A stretch of 64,000 nucleotides of DNA, from contig CAYNJF010000007.1 of the NCBI GenBank assembly GCA_964397555.1, positions 12,369-76,368 of the forward strand, given 5' to 3'. Both the position numbers and the translations under genes were made by a program. The notes below the pieces were generated by a model. The model worked only from the letters and a program-made list of their open reading frames with translations, had not been told where the DNA came from and ran no database searches. The stretch's first letter is position 1, and each line of letters begins with the position of its first letter. Below, in pieces: positions 28,228-35,926 of this stretch. The DNA is from CAYNJF01 sp964397555. GTDB lineage: Bacteria; Pseudomonadota; Gammaproteobacteria; Berkiellales; Berkiellaceae.

Positions 28228-29069
28228 ATGCTAGAACTAAGTGATTCGTTGGAGCTTTTCATACGCCAGATACCTGGACATAAAGATACGGAGTCTTTGA
28301 AAAGTTCATTAGAGCAAACCATCGTTGCCAACCCAAAAGATGTGCTAAGCCGATTAAAACTGGCTTATTTATATTGTCATAAAGGAGATATATCCAGCGC
28401 CATTGCCATGTGCCAGGATACCGTTGTGATTGATCACAAGTCGGCTCAAGCCCACCTTCTTCTCAGTGATTTGCACCACCAACTTGGCCAATACGATTTA
28501 GCCTTGGAGCATGGGTATCAGCTGACCGAACTCGAGCCCAACTCGGACGTCGGGTTTTGTAACCTTGGTAACATTTATACCGACCTAGGGCAGACCACCA
28601 AAGCAAAAGAGTCTTATACAAAAGCGCTTGAGATAAATCCCGGCAACATTGCCGTATACAACAACCTTTGTTTAATGCTCAGAGATATTGGTGACTATGA
28701 AGGCGCAATTACCTGTGCCACACTGGCGTTGTCGCTCGATCCGATGTTGATCGCAGGCTATAACAATATGGGGATCTGCTATCAAAAACAAGGCGACCAT
28801 GCCGAAGCCATCAATTGGTTTACAAAAGGACTTTCCTACGATCAAGGACAGCCTAGCCTTTGGTACAATCTTGCTTTTTCACAAAGTGCCCTTTCAAACC
28901 ATCAAGATTGTCTTCAATCCATTGAGGCGTTTTTTAATCTCTATGGGATGAAGGNNNNNNNNNNAAGGCGAAAGAGTTTGATCCAAAGGCAAAAGAACAA
29001 ATGGATTATGATATGTTGCTCAAAGCTTCGGATCTATTTCACAAAGCGGATTTAGCTAAGGCTAGCTAA
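28228..29069 (+). CDS. TPR-repeat protein, interrupted by a 10-N assembly gap
   Basis: Start at the ATG 28228 (AAGGAAGA upstream) giving MLELSDSLELF. Residues about 25-235 are tandem 34-residue tetratricopeptide repeats (for example GNIYTDLGQTTKAKESYTKA, then NNLCLMLRDIGDYEGAITCA), a protein-binding scaffold. Ns occupy 28955-28964. After them the protein-like frame is the one reading AKEFDPKAKEQ to a TAA at 29067-29069, not the frame continued through ten Ns. The four bases AAGG occur on both sides; merging them gives an uninterrupted 275-residue protein. The only plus-strand gene inside the flagellar minus-strand block. Function unknown; a role linked to motility or glycosylation is only suggested by position. 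Confidence 0.8.
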
Positions 29070-29072
29070 ATC

Positions 29073-29360
29073 CTAACGATATGCATCAAGGGCCTTTTGG
29101 CCCTTTTTTATTTCCAGAAGCGACTCAAGCGTCGATTGACGATGACTTAAGCACTTTTGCTGAAGGGTTTCATTGAGTTCTTGCAATTGATACAACAACT
29201 GAGCTTGCTCACGAGTTATTTGATTCATGTCCATCTCAAGGGCAGCCTGCTTGGTTTGATACTCAATTTCAAGCGCACTTACCAAAGTCCAATCATCTTC
29301 TTGAACCGCGGCTAATTGCTGTTCTTTTAAAGAAATAAGCGTTACCAGTCCCTGCATCAT
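29073..29360 (-). CDS. fliT: FliT-like flagellar export chaperone
   Basis: 95 residues, all helical with charged coiled-coil composition. It overlaps the fliS stop by 4 bases and follows fliD-fliS, the standard place of the FliD chaperone FliT. Family sequence conservation is poor, so position carries most of the weight. Confidence 0.7.
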   Translation of the reverse strand: MMQGLVTLISLKEQQLAAVQEDDWTLVSALEIEYQTKQAALEMDMNQITREQAQLLYQLQELNETLQQKCLSHRQSTLESLLEIKKGQKALDAYR

Positions 29361-29758
29361 GGAGTGCCCTTTTCATTAGCCTGCTCACCAATGCCATCCC
29401 AGCCTTCTTTAATCTCTTTCATAAGATTTAAGACCTCATCCAAGGCTGACACATCGTTATTGAGATTGGCATGCAACAGACGCTGCATCATGTATTCGTA
29501 GAGCTCATTGAGATTGGTAGCAATGTCACCTTGACTTATGTCTAAGCTGCTTTGCAGGCCATCGAGTATAGAAATAGCCACTGAAATGTTTGCACACTTA
29601 TCGGATACTTTGTCATGCTGCATGAAGCCTTTGGCAAGAGATACTTTATCGATCACACCTTGCATCAACATCTGAACAATGCGATGAGGATTCGCGTGTT
29701 GTTCAGCCCCTTGATGAGCGTTTTGTTGATATTGTTGGGCTGCATTCTTTGCAATCAT
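29357..29758 (-). CDS. fliS: Flagellin export chaperone FliS
   Basis: 133 residues. HRIVQMLMQGVIDKVSLAKGFM and ISILDGLQSSLDISQGDIATN are the FliS family core; the MMQRLLHAN segment completes the helical bundle. It binds the flagellin C-terminus and prevents premature polymerisation in the cytoplasm. It lies 3 bases after fliD. Confidence 0.95.
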   Translation of the reverse strand: MIAKNAAQQYQQNAHQGAEQHANPHRIVQMLMQGVIDKVSLAKGFMQHDKVSDKCANISVAISILDGLQSSLDISQGDIATNLNELYEYMMQRLLHANLNNDVSALDEVLNLMKEIKEGWDGIGEQANEKGTP

Positions 29759-29761
29759 GTC

Positions 29762-31159
29762 TTATTTCCTAAATGACAAAGGTTCTGGTAGCGCGGCTAA
29801 TTGTTCAGACAAAAAGCTACTGGTATTGTTTAATTGAGCAATCAAGGTATCCATCGCAATGAATTGACTAAGATACCGCGATTCTGATGCTTGCAGTTGT
29901 CGCTCAAGTTGAATTCGAAGCTCACCAATTTGAGCAATGTCTGAATTCAATCCCTGGATTCTGGCATCGATTAAGCCGTTGGAACGAAGGTAGGTATCAA
30001 CCAAGGTATCTAAGCGCTTCGCTACCCCATTGGTTGAATCGGCAAAAAGATTGGCTACTCCATCAAAGTCCGAGCTCAAAGCATCGTTCAATCGAGTGTT
30101 TGAGACTTCCAATTCACCCGTGAACTCATTTGAAGTGATCCCAATTTCGGCCAAAGTACCAAAGCCGACGGCAGAGGCAATCGATGAATTTAACTCACGA
30201 CGAATTTGTGACTGTAAGTTACGAAGCAATGAATCCCCAATCAAAACCCCGGATGTTGTTTCAGGGCCAGTGTCTTCGAATTTAGTCAACTCGGAAATCG
30301 ATGACATCACGCTGTTGTAGCTGCTGACAAACTGATTGACTGAAGCCGTTGCCGCGTTTTGATCCAAGCTCACGGTCAAAGTTTTTGGATCGCCAACGTT
30401 CGCTTTGATTAAGTCGATTGATACCCCATCGATAGCCCCTTCCACCGTGTTTGAGTTTGAAGTGACCAACGCGCCATCGATGAGTACTGTTGCCGATTGA
30501 GCCGAGGCAGTTGTAGTTAAATTCGCTGAAATGAGTTGAGAAAGACCTGCATCGTCTGCATCATCACCATCGGCGTCTGAAGTAACGGAAACCGTAAAAG
30601 CACTGTCCACCCCAGTTTGAGTGGACGATAAAACCAGCCTAGTTCCTGAGTCGACCGTTACAATGGAGGCGCTCACACCGGTGTCAACCGCCGTCTCATT
30701 GATGCGTGAGGCGATGCCAGACAGCGTTTGATTGTCTTGGCCAATGTTAATGGAAAAAGTCTCAGAGCCAAACCCAAAGGTAAGGGTCCCTGTGCCAATC
30801 ACGGCATCTTTACCTGAGAAATCTTTTGACGATAACTTATGGTTGGTGGCCAACTGGGTAACTTCAATGCTGTAGCTTCCCGCTGTGGCCGTATCCTGGG
30901 CGACTGCCTCGAACACATCCGTATCGGATGAAGACGCAGAGCGTTTTGCAAAGCTGGATAAGCTTGATAAGGATTTAAGTGAGGACTGAAAATCCGATAA
31001 GCTACCCTTTAATGTGCCAAAGCCTGTAATTTTACTAAGGGCTGTAGCCTCATCGGCGTCGTATTTTTGCGTTTTGGCTTCGCCCTCAGACCTGAGCAAA
31101 TCATCCACAAGTGAGCGGATGTCGATGCCTGAGCCTACCCCGGAGGATGTAATTGCCAT
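29762..31159 (-). CDS. fliD: Flagellar filament cap protein FliD
   Basis: 465 residues. N-terminus ITSSGVGSGIDIRSLVDDLL is the FliD signature. A flagellin-hook IN-like segment lies near residues 110-190 and a coiled-coil C-terminus with ASESRYLSQFIAMDTLIAQL ends the protein. It caps the filament and guides flagellin insertion. It follows flaG by 9 bases and precedes fliS. Confidence 0.96.
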   Translation of the reverse strand: MAITSSGVGSGIDIRSLVDDLLRSEGEAKTQKYDADEATALSKITGFGTLKGSLSDFQSSLKSLSSLSSFAKRSASSSDTDVFEAVAQDTATAGSYSIEVTQLATNHKLSSKDFSGKDAVIGTGTLTFGFGSETFSINIGQDNQTLSGIASRINETAVDTGVSASIVTVDSGTRLVLSSTQTGVDSAFTVSVTSDADGDDADDAGLSQLISANLTTTASAQSATVLIDGALVTSNSNTVEGAIDGVSIDLIKANVGDPKTLTVSLDQNAATASVNQFVSSYNSVMSSISELTKFEDTGPETTSGVLIGDSLLRNLQSQIRRELNSSIASAVGFGTLAEIGITSNEFTGELEVSNTRLNDALSSDFDGVANLFADSTNGVAKRLDTLVDTYLRSNGLIDARIQGLNSDIAQIGELRIQLERQLQASESRYLSQFIAMDTLIAQLNNTSSFLSEQLAALPEPLSFRK

Positions 31160-31168
31160 AAGTCACCA

Positions 31169-31525
31169 CTATATTTTGATGTTAATGATCTGTCCATCTT
31201 GTTGCAAATTCTGCGCCAAGTCGACAGTCTTGTCTTTGGGCATGTAACGAACCACTTGATTTTCTTCCAGTTCCTTAATCATCATGCTCAAATCACCTGT
31301 TTGCTCGTCAAAGCAAACGAGAATTTCACGTTCGACACAGATCAAGGATTCTCCTTGCTCTGATGTCTGATCTTTTTCATCGTTCCCTGTAGACTCATTC
31401 TGTCCTTGGTCCTGATGTTGCGGCATGTTTTTGCCGTCTTGATAAGCCCCTTGTTCATTTGAGGGCTTTATGGGTTCCACCCGAGTCGTTCGATGAATTG
31501 AGTTAATCTTCAAATCATCGGTCAT
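31169..31525 (-). CDS. flaG: FlaG-like protein
   Basis: 118 residues: a long disordered Gln/Asp/Glu-rich N-terminus and a small conserved C-terminal domain (REILVCFDEQTGDLSMMIKE then VRYMP) typical of FlaG. FlaG modulates filament length in several bacteria. It sits between fliC and fliD as in Vibrio and Pseudomonas. Confidence 0.88.
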   Translation of the reverse strand: MTDDLKINSIHRTTRVEPIKPSNEQGAYQDGKNMPQHQDQGQNESTGNDEKDQTSEQGESLICVEREILVCFDEQTGDLSMMIKELEENQVVRYMPKDKTVDLAQNLQQDGQIINIKI

Positions 31526-31547
31526 ATTTATACCTTCACTGAATAAG

Positions 31548-31572
31548 GGAAGGCCCCATAAGGGGCCTTTCC
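31548..31572 (-). terminator. Hairpin after fliC
   Basis: AAGGCCCC (31550-31557) pairs with GGGGCCTT (31562-31569) around a 4-base loop, about 20 bases past the fliC stop. The T-run is weak, so it may be a partial terminator that still lets some transcription reach flaG-fliD-fliS-fliT. Confidence 0.65.
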
Positions 31573-31591
31573 AAATCTACCTGGACGTTTA

Positions 31592-33850
31592 TTACTGTAG
31601 AAGTGATAAAACGTTCTGTGGTAGAGAGTTTGCCTGAGACAAGATCGACGTACCGGCCTGCTGTAAGATCTGAGTCTTAGTCAAGTTGGCAGTCTCAACA
31701 GCGAAGTCTGCATCCAAGATACGTGAACGCGCTGCTGATAAGTTCTCAATGTTATTGGCAAGGTTCGAAATCGTACTAGAGAAACGGTTTTGAACCGCAC
31801 CGAGTCCAGCACGAACTTCTGATACCTGGTCTAAAGCACCATCGAGAACCGAGATTGCTGAGTTAGCACCAGCAATGGAACTGATGTCAATTTGACCAAC
31901 ATCGTTCAACGTAGAGGTGTTTGCAGAAGCTGCAGCACCGGAGAACAATGAAGATTGACCTGAAGAAGTGCCTGCAACGTCTGAAGAGATGTTGAAGGTT
32001 TCAGATGAGTTAAACGACAACTCACCACCGACAACAGCTGTATCAAAGTTGGTTCTAGCACCACCATCGAATAGAGTCACAGAACTACCGCCGCTGTTAG
32101 TAGCAGCATTACCAGTGACCACGATAGATTGTTCAACAGGAGAAGTCACACCAGAACCGTTACCAGTAACGTTTGTGACATTTGGAGCTTGATAATCAAC
32201 CGCTGCAGAGTGAGTGAAGTTCTCAATCTTAATGTCTTTACCCGTAGAATGGGTCAAAACAAGCTCAGCGTTAGAATCACCAATAGCCGCACGGATACCA
32301 GTCGAACCAGCTACATCATTGATTGCATCAACAAGTGAAGATAAGTCACTTGAAGTCACAGAAGCAGATACGTTCGCACCAGTGGCGTTATCACCATACA
32401 AGTTGAAACCAACGGTACCGTTTGCACTCAAGCCAGAGACTGTCACTGACGTGGTTGCAGAAGCAGTAATGTTAGTACTTGCAGATTTAGCGTTAATCGC
32501 AGCTGCGATAGAATCAGCAGCTTGACCTGCACTGATCGCAACCGTATCAGTACCAGCACTACCTACTAACGTAAGGTTTTGAGCCGCTACGTTGTTGTTT
32601 AGGTTGTTTGCTGTGTTGGTGCTGCTGTTGACGAAGTCATTGATGCTACCGTTACCCACAGAAACCGTCGTGGCAACTTGGTCATCAATGATAGAGTCAG
32701 TGTCAGATGAAATGGTGTAACCTTGATCCAAGGCGATATCAACACGTCCACCAAACGTCGTTGCTTGAGTAGCAACCAACGTTGTGGCAGCAGCGCCATC
32801 AAGACCTGCGATGTCAACCACACCAGTACCGGCGGTGTTTGCAAAGCTCAAGTCACGGCCATCAACAGCAACCACTTCAATCGAAGTACCAGAGCTTACC
32901 GCATAAATACCAGCAGCTTGTAAGGTAGAGTTACCGTTAATAGAAGTCGCTAATGAATCAAGAGTTGTTGAAGCACCACTTGAAATAGTCTGACCTTCTA
33001 AGGTAATGACAGTTGCAGCATTGACAGAAGCAAGGTTGTCGACAGTGACAGAGTTGTAACCACGAGCCTCAACGCCATTTAATGCAGACAAGTTAGTCGC
33101 AATGGTGTTGGCTTCATCATTGGCATTAACGCTGACGGTTTGTGCATTAGAAACCCCAGTTGAGGTAATGTCAGTCACGGTAAAGACTGATGCAGAATAA
33201 CCATTGGTAGCAGCATTCGCTTGCGCCACACCTACTTCCGCACCCAATCTTTCACCAGCAGCAGAACCAGAACCGATGAATAACTCTTTACGAGTTGCAG
33301 ACTCAATACCAGAGGTATTGTTTGAAGTCACGGTGTTGGTACCAATGTTAGTGGCCTGAAGGTCACGAATCGATACAGAGATTGTTTGGTTAGCTTCAGC
33401 ACCCACTTGGAATAGTGAGTTTTGAAGATCACCATTCAAAAGATTTAGTCCGTTAAACGTGGTGGTCGTTGAAATACGTGAAAGCTCTTGCTTAAGCTGG
33501 TTGACCTCATCTTGCAACGCAGAACGGTCAGTGGCTGAGTTAGTTCCGTTAGCAGCCTGAATCGCTAGTTCACGAGTTCTCTGTAATAGGTTAGTGGTTT
33601 CTTGAAGCGCCCCTTCAGCAACCTGCGCTAATGAGATAGCATCGTTTGCGTTACGAGAAGCCTGAGAAAGACCTTGAATTTGCGAGGTGAAACGCGTTGA
33701 AATCGCAAGACCCGCAGCATCATCCTTTGCACTGTTGATTCGAAGACCCGATGACAAACGCTCTAATGAGGTTGACAAGGCTTCCGATGATTTGTCCAAA
33801 TTTCTTTGGGCATTCAACGATGCAATGTTAGTGTTAATCACTTGTGCCAT
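31592..33850 (-). CDS. fliC: Flagellin, oversized
   Basis: 752 residues, against roughly 350-500 in most relatives. Conserved ends: D0/D1 at the N-terminus (INTNIASLNAQRNL, LSSGLRINSAKDDAAGLAIS, LQRTRELAIQAANGT) and the C-terminus (RSRILDADFAVETANLTKTQ to NSLPQNVLSLLQ). The enlarged middle (about residues 170-640) is Ser/Thr/Ala/Asn-rich, with IN-type segments such as IEVVAVDGRDL near residue 327 and LVLTHSTGKDIKIEN near 535. The N-terminal TLR5-type region with RELA is retained. It is exported by the flagellar machinery, with FliS as chaperone. AGGAG precedes the ATG and a sigma28-type promoter lies upstream. Only one flagellin gene is present in this window. Confidence 0.97.
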   Translation of the reverse strand: MAQVINTNIASLNAQRNLDKSSEALSTSLERLSSGLRINSAKDDAAGLAISTRFTSQIQGLSQASRNANDAISLAQVAEGALQETTNLLQRTRELAIQAANGTNSATDRSALQDEVNQLKQELSRISTTTTFNGLNLLNGDLQNSLFQVGAEANQTISVSIRDLQATNIGTNTVTSNNTSGIESATRKELFIGSGSAAGERLGAEVGVAQANAATNGYSASVFTVTDITSTGVSNAQTVSVNANDEANTIATNLSALNGVEARGYNSVTVDNLASVNAATVITLEGQTISSGASTTLDSLATSINGNSTLQAAGIYAVSSGTSIEVVAVDGRDLSFANTAGTGVVDIAGLDGAAATTLVATQATTFGGRVDIALDQGYTISSDTDSIIDDQVATTVSVGNGSINDFVNSSTNTANNLNNNVAAQNLTLVGSAGTDTVAISAGQAADSIAAAINAKSASTNITASATTSVTVSGLSANGTVGFNLYGDNATGANVSASVTSSDLSSLVDAINDVAGSTGIRAAIGDSNAELVLTHSTGKDIKIENFTHSAAVDYQAPNVTNVTGNGSGVTSPVEQSIVVTGNAATNSGGSSVTLFDGGARTNFDTAVVGGELSFNSSETFNISSDVAGTSSGQSSLFSGAAASANTSTLNDVGQIDISSIAGANSAISVLDGALDQVSEVRAGLGAVQNRFSSTISNLANNIENLSAARSRILDADFAVETANLTKTQILQQAGTSILSQANSLPQNVLSLLQ

Positions 33851-33939
33851 AGTCGTTTAACTCCTAAGTACCCCCTCAGGGGTATGAATATTTAGCGGAT
33901 ATACATCTTTAGGCGATATATTCACCGCTCCCATTGGTG

Positions 33940-33966
33940 TTATCGTCCACAACACAAAAACATTAA
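33940..33966 (-). promoter_or_regulatory. Sigma28 (FliA)-type promoter of fliC
   Basis: Minus strand: TTAA (33963-33966), 15 bases, then GACGATAA (33940-33947). The consensus is TAAA-N15-GCCGATAA, so one mismatch in each box and the exact spacing. It lies about 90 bases upstream of the flagellin ATG, giving a normal leader. Sigma28 is held by FlgM until the hook is complete. Confidence 0.75.
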
Positions 33967-34083
33967 GGTTTTTTTGAAAAATAAAATGGTTATATATCAT
34001 GGGGTTAGAATTTATTTTGAATAGTTTTTTATGCTGCAAAACAACAACCAACCCCCTACTCCAGACCAGGGCGGCACGCGTCA

Positions 34084-34106
34084 TTGCTGCACAAATTGTG
34101 CAGCAA
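34084..34106. repeat. Perfect inverted repeat downstream of flgL
   Basis: TTGCTGCACAA and TTGTGCAGCAA, 11-base arms around a single A. It lies 12 bases past the flgL stop. As an RNA hairpin it would have too short a loop to close fully but could still form; there is no T-run, so it may be a terminator-like structure or a protein-binding site. Confidence 0.6.
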
Positions 34107-34117
34107 GACATGTTAAT

Positions 34118-35926
34118 TTATCGTAAGTAATTGAATAAAGTTAAGGATTGGATACGAGCGTAGCTCTGTTGGGCGGCTTCAAGTGCGATGCTTTGTTGGG
34201 ATAACTCGGATATTGCCTGGGTTAAGTCTAGATCTTCGATTCTGGATATATTTTCTTTTGCAAATAAATCCAGGGTTTCATTGAGATCTGTTTGGGAATC
34301 AATCATGTTCAACGATGAACCAAGCTGAGCCCTTGCTTGTAAAATTGAGTCCTCAGCACTTCTCAGATTAGTGACCCCTACACCAACCTCATAGGACAAC
34401 TGCTCTGACGTTGGCGCGGTACGAATTGAATGAATCAGGCTTTGAATGCTGTTGAACACATTCTGATGCGTCGGTTGCTCAAACTCGACTCCAAAAGTAT
34501 CACCGTTATTCGGATTACCCTGGATAGTCACGCTGATCCCATTAAACTCAATGGGTTGATTTGGACTGTATGCGACGTTAGCAAAGCCATCAATAGGGGC
34601 ATTTGGATTCGATTCATTAAAAATGCTGAAGGTGTTGCCACCTGCTCCAAAGACAATCGAATAGTCCTCATTAATCAAGGCATCTTTGTTTAAGATGGAA
34701 ATCTGTTGAACTGAGCCACTGCCAGTATTCGTAGAGAGTGGATAAACCCCTGCACTTAGGCCAATATCCGAGGGGTTTGCCCCCCCTACTTGAATAGGGT
34801 TGTGCGATCGAAGGTTGACTCCAGCCCTTTGGACTCGGTCATTCGCGCCTGAATTTAAGTCAAAGTTTGATAAGTTTGCCGCAGACGTGCCATCGGTCTG
34901 GATTTGAATATTCCGTCCATCCGTGGATTCAATGACAATGTCAGTACCCAAACCACCTGGCTGCGATACGCTAACCCCAAGGGCTTGGGCATTAAAATTC
35001 AAATTATCGATAAAGTCTTGCTCAGTACCAGTAGGGACGACAATCTGGACACCATTAATCGTCAAGTCCCCTGAAGCTAGAGCCCCAGCACTGAACGTGC
35101 CTAAATTGACAGAGTTTACTTGAGGCGATGCAATCACATCGTGTTGATCAGAGTGAGCGTTGATGGCATCAGCCAGTGCTTTTGCGCTAGCGCTTGCATC
35201 AGAAGTAGAAAGACCATCTTGAGCCGATGGATTAATAGCAAAACCATTCAATATCAGTTCATTTGAGTCTAATGTACTCAAAGAACCAGGTGCAACCAAA
35301 CTAGAGCCTGATAAACCTGTTTGAGCGAGCCCCAAATTCGTAACCGGAGTTGACTGTGCATTGTCCACTAAAAAAAAGACGTCTTTAGCCGTCAAATTGA
35401 CCGCTATCGACGTCGATGAACCAATTTTGACAATCCGTTGGCCTTCGTTACCATTATAGTGATACTGACCTTGAGTATCCTGGACGACAGGTGCTGAATT
35501 ACTTTTCGTGCCGGAGAAAATAAACTCGCCATTAGCACTTTTTGAGTTGGTCAAAGTGACTAATTCTTCAAGATTTTGCTCGATCTCTAGCGCAATGGCC
35601 TCTCTGTCCTGTCGAGTAACCGTCGCGGTTGATGACTGCAAAGCTAGCTCATGAATACGCTGGTAGATGGTGGTCATTGAACCTAAAATAGACTCTTGCG
35701 ACTGAAGCTCGGTTTGTGCATTATCTGCGTTTCGAGTGAATTGTGAAAGCTGGCTTTCAAGCTGACGCAAACTTAACACCCTCGTTGCCCCAACCGGATC
35801 ATCCGAGGGTTGTAAAATATTTTTACCCGAGGCAATCTTCACTTGAAGATTCGATAAGCTTGCTTGACGGTTTAATAAGCTATCTAAACCATTCTGAAAC
35901 ATTTGTATGGTTGAAACTCTCATCAC
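34118..35926 (-). CDS. flgL: Hook-filament junction protein FlgL (HAP3), enlarged
   Basis: 602 residues, well above the usual 300-420. N-terminus STIQMFQNGLDSLLNRQ and the C-terminal helix ISELSQQSIALEAAQQSYARIQ are standard D0/D1 ends. The extra mass includes a module at about residues 221-396 that has close counterparts in FlgK and FlgE of this same cluster (TINGVQI, STDGRNIQIQTDG, FDLNSGANDRVQRA, SDIGLSAG). It joins hook cap and filament outside the cell. It starts at the base where flgK ends. Confidence 0.95.
   Translation of the reverse strand: MMRVSTIQMFQNGLDSLLNRQASLSNLQVKIASGKNILQPSDDPVGATRVLSLRQLESQLSQFTRNADNAQTELQSQESILGSMTTIYQRIHELALQSSTATVTRQDREAIALEIEQNLEELVTLTNSKSANGEFIFSGTKSNSAPVVQDTQGQYHYNGNEGQRIVKIGSSTSIAVNLTAKDVFFLVDNAQSTPVTNLGLAQTGLSGSSLVAPGSLSTLDSNELILNGFAINPSAQDGLSTSDASASAKALADAINAHSDQHDVIASPQVNSVNLGTFSAGALASGDLTINGVQIVVPTGTEQDFIDNLNFNAQALGVSVSQPGGLGTDIVIESTDGRNIQIQTDGTSAANLSNFDLNSGANDRVQRAGVNLRSHNPIQVGGANPSDIGLSAGVYPLSTNTGSGSVQQISILNKDALINEDYSIVFGAGGNTFSIFNESNPNAPIDGFANVAYSPNQPIEFNGISVTIQGNPNNGDTFGVEFEQPTHQNVFNSIQSLIHSIRTAPTSEQLSYEVGVGVTNLRSAEDSILQARAQLGSSLNMIDSQTDLNETLDLFAKENISRIEDLDLTQAISELSQQSIALEAAQQSYARIQSLTLFNYLR

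Noticed and set aside
28168..29055. TPR frame read through the Ns to a stop at 29055
   Set aside because: The tail after the Ns is not protein-like, while another frame gives a coherent end and closes with the AAGG overlap.
33857..34111. 84-codon minus-strand frame between flgL and fliC
   Set aside because: It spans the sigma28 promoter and the inverted repeat and looks non-coding.
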